Source of the DNA: Botryllus schlosseri
Taxonomy: Eukaryota > Chordata > Ascidiacea > Stolidobranchia > Styelidae
Assembly: GCA_000444245.1 (NCBI GenBank)
Contig: ATSW01014673.1
Span: 1-24,265 of the forward strand
Length of the DNA stretch: 24,265 nucleotides
Reading direction: 5' to 3'
Shown here: one piece after another, positions 10,686 to 19,600 of the stretch
Layout of the letters: each line of letters starts with the position of its first letter
Numbering within the stretch: the first letter of the stretch is position 1
Notes under the pieces: model-generated
The model's database searches: none
What the model saw: only the letters and a program-made list of their open reading frames with translations
What the model was told of the DNA's origin: nothing
Position numbers and translations under genes: made by a program

Positions 10686-11198
10686 GTTATCAGATTTGAT
10701 GCCCAATTGTGCTTGCGTGAGCGTAATAATAGAAATATGACGTCATTGCATTGATAAGTATTTAATCGCTTGTAATCCCGTAAAAGCTCTTGATTTCATT
10801 GATGGAATCCGCATCATCACACACTTCAGGCAGACATTCATTTCTTAAGGGTAGGGTTCTATCGTGTCCGTACTTACAGCACGACCTGTCTAGGTTCAGT
10901 GGTTCTCAACCTCTTTGGCCTCGCGGACCGGTAAAACGCCAAAACAAACGTGGCGGACCAGTGAACCTTGAAAAATCAAAATTAACCCTAAATTTTATTA
11001 CAACAAATGTATGTACTCCAATTTAATATTGGAAACTTCATTTAATGCTGCGCTTTTGATATTAGATATTTATGCGTGGTTTTACTGAAGTTTCTGCAAG
11101 AGGAAGCTTCGGAAGTCAGCTGTTGAAGACCACTAACATTGATTGTGATTTATTTTTTATAAGTAATGCAAATTTGCTGTTTGCTATAGCCTCTATTA

Positions 11199-12131
11199 TA
11201 TGGACGGTGTGAACCTCTGAAAGGTTCAGGTTCGTGTGAACGCGAACCTTTTTGAAAGGTTCTGTGTGAACGCGAACGTGAACCTCATGACGTCACGTGA
11301 CGTCATATTGCTAATTCCAACCCTACATTTCAGTGAAGTGATTGTACACGATACCTAGCGAAGACTCGGGACACATAATGTCACAATGCTGAAGTACATA
11401 CTGACTTTTTAAACGTCGCGAAATGGGGCAATCAAATGATATAATAATCCCATAAAATCAATATCGTCCACCGCTTTGCCAACAATTTCGACGAGGACTT
11501 CCAAGGGAACATAACCTTATGCCTTAATGGTCTAGGTCAGACCAAGGAAATGTATTCGGCGTCTGAATGTTGCTATACGTTGATGTTGAGCAGAGTGTAA
11601 AACGGGTTTTACCCCATTAACAAGTTATGCAGCAGTAGCCAACACCCCAATCGTACAGATTTTGTTTTTATGATACAATCAACATATGAAATCGAGAAGG
11701 ATCCTGTACGCTTGCTAGATTTTTCACGTTAGACAACGATATCAATTTCATTGATTGGTTGAAAAAGCATTATTCACCGATCTACATGTAGCGTCGTTCG
11801 CTCTTGAAGTTTTGTGATTGCGGGACAAGCTCGCAGCAAAGAGTCACTAAATATTCAAAAACTGAAAGCAGGATATTTCGAGCAAACTTTGGTACCAAAG
11901 CGGGTAAAATTATTGAGATTGCCAAGACGCATGTTTGTCTAGTGTCGATTTTTATGCTGCCAGCGCCATGCATAGAGTGGTGCGCATTTGAAATGCAATA
12001 AATTTCAACCAAAGATGTTATGACTAAGTGAAAATTGTAATATATGAAAAAGGTTCACAGTGCAAAACCTCTAAATTTCGGAGGTTCAGACACAGAACGC
12101 GAACGTGAACCTCCCGTTCACACCATCCCTA
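11199..12131. mobile_element. hAT-type element, TAGGGATGGTGTGAAC family, long copy
   Basis: Inverted ends TATGGACGGTGTGAAC and GTTCACACCATCCCTA match at 14 of 16 bases. Perfect 8-bp duplications CTCTATTA lie at 11191-11198 and 12132-12139. Both ends are rich in GGTTC, GAACGTGAAC and AACGCGAAC. The right part is shared with the MITE at 5356-5868. No transposase is recognisable in its 933 bp. The opposite-strand frames at 11782-12012 are repeat-derived. Confidence 0.88.
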
Positions 12132-12151
12132 CTCTATTATACTGCTTAATC

Positions 12152-13379
12152 CAGGGGTTCTCAAAGGGTGGGCCATGGCCCACTGGTGGGCCACAGAGCA
12201 TTTTGATGTGGGTCACAGAGCCATTTAGAAAATTTCAGAATTAATGTAAGTTTATTTATATTTCTTATGTTATTCGCTAAAAATATATTCGTATTATCTA
12301 ATTATACGTAGGCTACATAAAGCTTTTCATTCGACTATGATTAGACGTAGTGGCACGCATGAAGTCAGCATGTACAAGTCGAAAACGTTACGGTGGCTTT
12401 TCCTACTGGCTATGACAACCTACGGCTAACAGCAACTAAAATAATTTCAAGCGTATAATAACTGGAAGAGAATGCTGAAGTAACCAAGTATTCCGGCAGG
12501 GTCATATGTCGTATGCCGTTCAAAGGGGTATGCAATGAGCTCGCAATGAGGTGCAATTGATGTACAGATTTACCGTACTTCTGCAGGCCGTATTATTGGA
12601 AGCTAAACATAGCCATAATTGCAAATTATTAGCAACTTCTGGGGGAGGTATACTGTACCACCGCAACAACGAATCTTAATGGATTGAAGATTTATCGGAG
12701 CGCATTAATCTTTGAAGTTGGTTTGAAAAATGTCCGGCCTGGAAATCAATGTACATACTGAAAGAGTCACGGAAATTGATTGTATCATTGGATTGAATGT
12801 TCTGACATCGCAACTTCAGTTGTTTTGGTACAAGGCATACAAAGTACATCATGCATATTGAAAAATCTTTCTCCACTTCTCTGTAGTACCCCATTCACCA
12901 ATGAATTGTTCGATGCCGGCCCAGAATCATTATAATATTCCCCACAATAGTATCACTAAAGTCCCAATTACACAGTGCGGGAATCTGATCATTTTGTTTC
13001 GCGACGCGAATGGAGCAGCGGACGAAAATAATTTACTTAGGAGTTTTAGCTTACGATCTAGCAGGGCCGTAACTGCCGCACCCACATACCCAATTGGGGG
13101 AGCTCGAAGGGGCCCAAGATTATTTCGTTGGTCGTTTGTTGAAGGATATTTATTCAACTCGAAATTTTTTTCGCGCTTCGCGCGATTTCATATTCCGGGA
13201 GATCCAGATTTAAATATCATCAGTTAGAGGAAAATGCGCATATTTTAGAGAAAAAGGCATATCGGTGCTGTCCATGACCACGAATTAAACAGGATTAAGA
13301 CTCCAAGATATCAGGTGGGCCACAGCACATTTTTAAACCGGAAAATGGGCCACGGCCTAGAAAGGGCTGAGAACCCCTG
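12152..13379. mobile_element. hAT-type element, CAGGGGTTCTCAAAGGGTGGGCC family
   Basis: Ends CAGGGGTTCTCAAAGGGTGG and the inverse AAAGGGCTGAGAACCCCTG, with perfect 8-bp duplications GCTTAATC at 12144-12151 and 13380-13387. GTGGGCCACAG motifs sit inside both ends. It inserted 12 bp beyond the right duplication of the 11199-12131 element. The interior carries frames on both strands (12901-13227 and 12930-13157) that mirror each other and show no transposase motif. Confidence 0.9.
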
Positions 13380-13684
13380 GCTTAATCGCACTGTCGGAAT
13401 TTAATCACGTTTTTAGAAGTACGCTCAAAGTATGCCGTGAACTGACTATTACGACACCATTTAGAAATTACGTTCCAAACTACTAAATCAATTTTCAATT
13501 TTATGTTTCATTTATCTTATTACTGGACATCCAACTTCAACGCGTCCAACTTCTTGCATTTTAGAATTGAGATAGAATAACTCTATTATATTTGGCGGAC
13601 CGGCGGGAAACTTGCTACGGACCGGCGGTTGAGAACTACTGGATTAAATCAAATCTCGTAATTTCATTGCGAGTCTTCGTCGTG

Positions 13685-16600
13685 ATGACGCTTTCGTCAT
13701 TTGCTACAAGTCACTTGCGGGGGCTTGATAATGTTTCTTGCTTGTATCAGGAAAACAACAATATTCGTATGGCTGGAATCATCGTTTCTACGGCTGCCAT
13801 CATCGAGAACGGACTAATCTTGATAGCTATTATCATGTACTGGCCGAAGTTTCTCTCCAACCTTTACCGCTTCGTTTCCTCACTTATAAGTGCAGACCTG
13901 CTTGTGGCAGCTCTAACGGTTTGCATTCACGTGAGTAGATGCCGACATATCGATCTCATTGATAAATAGAATAATGAATACATCCCGGTCGTATTTCTAT
14001 ACCGTACTACAAGAAAATCCGTTTACGATATTATGCACATCTTGATGTAATTAGTAATTACATCATTGATAGATATTGAAGTATTACAACTTTACCGCAA
14101 TCGGCAATACAGTGATCAAAGGAGCCTTCGTGACATTACATCTCGTCTCCACATTCAGGTTTGTCTGAATATGCATACAGTTGTTTTCGTGTAAAAATGT
14201 CTCACATTGAACAATTTATCAGCGGCAAGTTTGCAAAAGAAATAATTCCAGTTCAGTCATCCCATCCCAGGTGATAAATTAATCTGATCAGCTTAACCGA
14301 AAACGTGATAACTTCCAAGTATTTCAAGATAGGCTAGCTACAAAATATATGCGGCTGCCTGGCAGTGTCGATACCAATCGCATCACATTCATCGCGCTTT
14401 TCTATGTCACGCAGTGTCTGCCTGGTCAATGCATCAGTTTACTTCACTTATTCACGATTCGCCACGACACTCTTGGAGCAGCAGCTTACGGATGCCGAGG
14501 AGAGCCTGCGCGAACGACTTCGGAAATTTTTCAGGTAATATCATCACAGAATGAGAACTTCCCAGTTCCGTCATTTGCAGCATTGTGGCGAAACATAGAT
14601 GCCAATGGCTACTTAGAAATTTATCGCAAGTCATTAAAAACAAAACAACTTCGTCACGTTTCAGTGATTCGTCATGCCGGTCCTGGAACGCAAGGCATAA
14701 ACAGTTAAACAGATCCAGTGTGTCTGCAGACAGCTGGATTTACCAGGAGAAAGCTAAATTATTATATCGTGTCAGGATTTATATGGGGTTGTTGGTACGA
14801 TTAGATGATTATACTAAGTAGTCTACCATACCCTGACCAACAACCCCTGTGTTTTTTTATATATCAAACAAACTATAGAAGATAGGACTAAGGTTGACTG
14901 CTTGCTTGGAGCCTGGCAACCTCGTCAATGCACTGATAAATCGCTCTCTGATGCGATCAGGGACGTCAGTCATGAGGAAATAGAGGAGATTTTGATTTTC
15001 TGAGAGGAAAATATTTGTACATATCATATGATAACATACCCCAGGCGGCGTTTCCATCACGACATTAAGACGGATTCGATTAGAGCAGCGTCATAGAGAT
15101 CCAGGTTCGCATCTCCGAGAGGTGCAAAATCCTAAATTTAAATTATGAGTTGTTAAATTTTAGAAAAGGATACATATCAAAAGGTTTGCATATACTTTAC
15201 TGAGGTGCATGGTCAGTAACGAAGTACTTTTTCGAAGTACTCAAGTAGTTTTCCACAACTTCCACTACTTACTCAAGTAAATATAATTTCCCGCTACTTC
15301 TACGTCGTAGTATTTTATACAGCTTCTTGGAGGTACAGAACTTCAATAATGTTGTGATTTACTTACTTACTTTTGGCTATTTTCAGTTAGTCAAGTAGAA
15401 GTATTATATTCCTCCAATTAGAGAGAGAAACTAACGAATTTTGGGGCTGTTTTCACGGAGTACAAACAAAATTTTTATTTTCACCAAAGTTGAGTAAATC
15501 CCAGAATTTTCGTCGCGTTTTCGCGTAAGTATCGATGAATGTAATTTAGGTTGCGGGTTCCGTGGTTTCGTTCATAGCGCATTGTCTCCCATATGACATG
15601 CTTATTCAGAGTAAATTTGGCTCATCAAAACGATTGGAACTACCGTTTTGCAATCTGTCATCTACCTATCGTATCGTAATCTAGCAGCACATGGCGTGTC
15701 CTAATCTGGAAAATAGGTCTTTGACTAGGCGTTAGACCTGTTTTAGCTGACCACTAATATTGAAGCTTTCTGAAAAAAAAGACATGAAATGAATTTTTCG
15801 CTTTTTATAAAAAGTATTTCTATTTTCATTTTCATTCGCAGTATCGTTATTCTTCACTTTGACTTTTTTCAGTACTTATGTCTGCGAGAACATGCATGTT
15901 GAAGTTTAAATCCAAGTGTAGTATTACCTCTTTTTACAGAAATAAGCCTAGAGTAATATATGGCAGTTTTACGATCTGCCATATCTTTTATTAATGTATA
16001 CTAATCACGCAAAATGTTAACGCCGTACCCGATACAACTTCTCCGTATTGCTCTTCGTATAGACTGCTTATAATAATGCTATTAAATTTTCTCGACTAAA
16101 CAGATGATTAGAATCACTTTTCCACAGCAAAACTATCATTTGCATCCCATGATGCGGTCGAATCCTTGTGCTGTTTATAATATATAGCTACTTTGGGATG
16201 CGTTAATATGAATAAAGCTCTCTGCAACTTCCGAATTGCTCAATTTGCAGCTTTTGACAGTCCATGCGAAAGTATTATGACTGTTTTCACAACTACTTAC
16301 TTACTTGAGTAGATTTAAAGTCAGCCAATTCCACTTCTACTTGAAGTAGTTTTAGGATGCTTTTAAAAGTACCTCCTCTACTGGTATTTGAGTAGATTTT
16401 TTGCGTCGCTACTTCTATTCGAAGGTTTATTGCTTATAAAGGTCTAGTGCAGTATACAGTGCTGTGCTACCTCGGTCACAGGCCCTCCTAACACACCATG
16501 CACATGCTATAGTCCTAAGCATACCTTATTCGATTTCGTTCTGCAAGAGCATGGAAAAAGTTTGACCCATAATTCGCGTCGGAGCCTTCGGGGCTTCGTC

Positions 16601-19600
16601 ACCCTTTCGGGCAATTCATTGTCTATATCGTGGCCTTCGAGCAATGCGGTAAGTCGACTTGCTCCACATGATCCATTCGTTGAAACCTCCCTCGCATACG
16701 ATAGCTGCGATTTTCCGGAGGTCCGCGACTGTCATGCCCACAGACTTGATCAGTTCTTCCGCGCTTCTTACGTCCCAGGATCCTTTCCAGTCCAGCACTA
16801 TACCGGCGACGAGTATCTCCTCCACATTTGTTCTTGATTTTACCCACTGCACGATATGTGGAGTCTGGTATTTCTCCACTTTGCATTTCCGCTCTTTATC
16901 TAAGTCGGCGTTGTCAGACACAATGGTCACATCCATTATCGTTGCCACTTCCGCATTCCGTCGATAACTATAAGATCAGATCTCCTCCACGCCTATGATA
17001 TATTGATGATGGACTCAACCCAGACCTCGCGGCCTTTGCGTTCGGCTGTGCTTTTCACATAACTGACAACCCGATTGTGCCTTTTAATGCGAGTGCCATA
17101 GGTCCGCGAACATACTTGTAAAATATGCCCCAAAGAAGCTATTTTCCCTCAGCATTCGCACCTGGGGTTCCTGTTCGGCCTCCCCCTTGATTTTCGTGAT
17201 GGGGAGGCATCAGATTACCTCTGATTTTAATTGCGCCGATATAGTTTCGGCCATCCAGGATAGAGGTCTTACCAATCCATTCCGATGCTGTTCCGACGTT
17301 GTCTAGGGTTACCATATTTTGGAATCGGGAAAGGAGTACACTTTTTCGAAATTTTCAAACCCAGAATTCCGGAGAAAAATCTTGCGAGAATGGTAAATTT
17401 TTCTCACTTCGTGGTCGGTTGACTAGAAAAAAAAGGTCAACTATCTCGCTCAGCGGCCAAAAAAAAGGTCATCTTTCCGGCTCAGCTTCCGAAATACCCG
17501 CCGGAGCTGTACTTCGGTACTGGTTTACGGTATCTCACTCCAATTTGACCAAAATTCTCAAAAACGAGGACAAAATCTCAAACAGGAGGACATTCGGGCG
17601 TCTTCGGAGGACATTTTAAAAAACCTGAAAAAGGAGGACAAATCCTACTAAAGGAGGACGTATGGTAACCCTAACGTTGTCGGCATTTGTTAATCCGCGA
17701 CCATCCACAATTGAGAGAAGTTTTTCTCGTGCAGTGTTCTCGTTGTTTCGTCTGTCGGCTTCATTGAGCGGCCATGAGCTGCTCTGTACAAATACTGCTT
17801 GAATAGCAGGATCTTCTGATTGCTCAAGCTTCGCAAATCGGCGAGTTTTCAATACTGGCACCCGCTGACTCAGGGAAACAATCACGAGCCCGCCCTCTGC
17901 TTGGGTAGCGTGGAAGAATGCCTTTGGAGTGTCTTTTGGCATCTTTAGGCAGTATCGCACCTTGAGTATCACCAGTATCGCATACTTGAGTAGCTTTCTT
18001 GACTACTTTGACCACCTCTGTATACTTTGTCGTAATTACATTTTTTGTTGATTTTAGTGTTTAAGGATCCTCCGGTCCGCCATATATCTTTTAAGATTTG
18101 ACCGGTTCGTAAGCTAAAAAAGGCTGCAAATTGCAAATCACTGCTTTAGAACTTTCAGTTTACCGTTTCGACGGATGGTATGGAGCATTGCACTTGGGGT
18201 ATTGCGCACTGCGCTACCACATTCCATTTCAAATCTATCACTGACCAGCCGTTTGTATGCTAATGTATACGTCCACAGAAAACGCTCAAAACGAACATTT
18301 TTGTCAGAAATCCCCGGTCGGCGCGAGTGCTCATAGGCAGTGTGTGGACAATTGGACTGGTCTGCGCCGTCATGTCTTTGTATACTAGATGTACCGAAGA
18401 AATTCACGAGTGTCTCGGATCATGCTCCACGGTTACGCTGCGCAGACCAGATCGAGCAGAGAGTCCGGTATGCGCAAGGTCTGAAAATATTATGCTTTTT
18501 CAACATTATGATTGATTAGCGTAGGCTTTCCGCTATATAACACATGCTGGTCGTGTGAAGGGCTGTAATTTATTTTCGTTGAGGACTTTCCTGTTATAAA
18601 TAGTATGCCCGCACAAAATGGAATTCATTCCCCATTCCTTATTTACTTCATTCTGGTACATGTTCGTCGTTCGACCGGTCTGCCCACGCGGACCTTACAT
18701 TCTTTACAGCAGTGGTTCTCAAACTAGGGGAGGGGCGTGAAAGCATCTGAAGGGAGGCGTGAAGCTGTGGCCAACTGAAAAATTTATTCGCGTTCCGCGA
18801 GATTTACCTCCGATTCATAGTTGTTGCTCTGTGTATAGTCCAAATTTCAGATTTGAGAATTCTCTCATCAACAGTGATAACCTTCCATGCCGTCAAACTA
18901 TCCGTTGGGATTGCGAGTATTCTGGTTGTATTTTGCGACATGACGATAAGGGGGCGCGAAATGTTTCACTTTCATAAAGGGGGGCGTGTCTAAAAAACGG
19001 TTTGAGGACCACTGCTTTACAGCATGGCTGTCAAACTCAGTTTGTGTCACGGGCCGAATTCAAACCATTTAATCGCTAGCGTGCCAGGCCAGGTAAATGA
19101 TTCAAAAATGGTAGCCCCCAAATCCATACCTTTGTTTTTTCTTACCTGGAATGCTTTGTTATCAAGGCTAGCATACGTTATATTTTGAGTCACAGGGGCC
19201 CTATTCTCAACATCTTTTTTCGCAATCGGCGGAATTGGCAAAATACGATGAGAGGCCAATCGAATGCATAGTTACCATTAAAACAGCGACAGTCATTGCG
19301 ATATAAGTTGGCATATATTTCCACGCTCCCTTGATGCAGCGTTGGTCCTGTATAGGCGTTGTGAGGAATACAATAGATTTAACTGTGAAAGAGGACCTTG
19401 GAATATGGTCCATTAATATTATTTACCATTCGGGTTGTAACTTGCATAGAAGGGCTTCGCTTGGCGTATTCGCATCATAATAATATATATCTTTGTTAGA
19501 AATGTGCGGGATAATATATGCATTTTGCATCTACTCATAATTGCTTCTCAGGTTGGATGCGGCCCACGGGCTTATGTTTTACACCCCTGCCTGATATAAC

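Larger units (their letters stand above)
10897..13641. mobile_element. Outer hAT-type element, hosts two later hAT insertions
   Basis: It starts CAGTGGTTCTCAACCTCTTT with CGCGGACCGG just inside and ends with GGACCGGCGGTTGAGAACTACTG. Those inverted ends differ at one of the first 14 bases. This is the familiar CAGTGGTTCTCAA hAT terminus. Flanks (TCTAGGTT and GATTAAAT) do not match, so the duplication has decayed or the ends come from different copies. Without the two insertions about 580 bp of its own sequence remain. Its right end lies only 43 bp upstream of the GPCR start codon at 13685. Confidence 0.75.

Noticed and set aside
12901-13227. Frames on both strands within the 12152-13379 element as genes
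   Set aside because: They overlap each other in opposite directions inside a non-autonomous transposon and show no transposase or other motif.
13592-13684. Upstream ATG at 13592 as the GPCR start
   Set aside because: Its first 50 bases are the terminal repeat of the outer hAT element, so the encoded residues are unlikely to belong to the receptor. A transcript start inside the element cannot be excluded.
14349-14708. Plus-strand 119-codon frame as an exon
   Set aside because: It runs through the donor GTAATA at 14535. The other frame, from acceptor ACGCAG at 14414, joins in phase and supplies the end of TM3 and an amphipathic loop, so this frame is a shadow.
16562-16967. Plus-strand frames over the LINE endonuclease region
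   Set aside because: They are antisense shadows of the R2-type LINE reading frame.
18138-18407. Minus-strand 89-codon frame in the GPCR exon 4 region
   Set aside because: It overlaps the TM4 exon on the opposite strand and has no recognisable domain.
18159-18478. A longer fourth GPCR exon starting at acceptor ACTTTCAG (18151-18158)
   Set aside because: Its length breaks the frame before the TM4 segment. The acceptor at 18307 keeps phase with both neighbours and needs no frame change.
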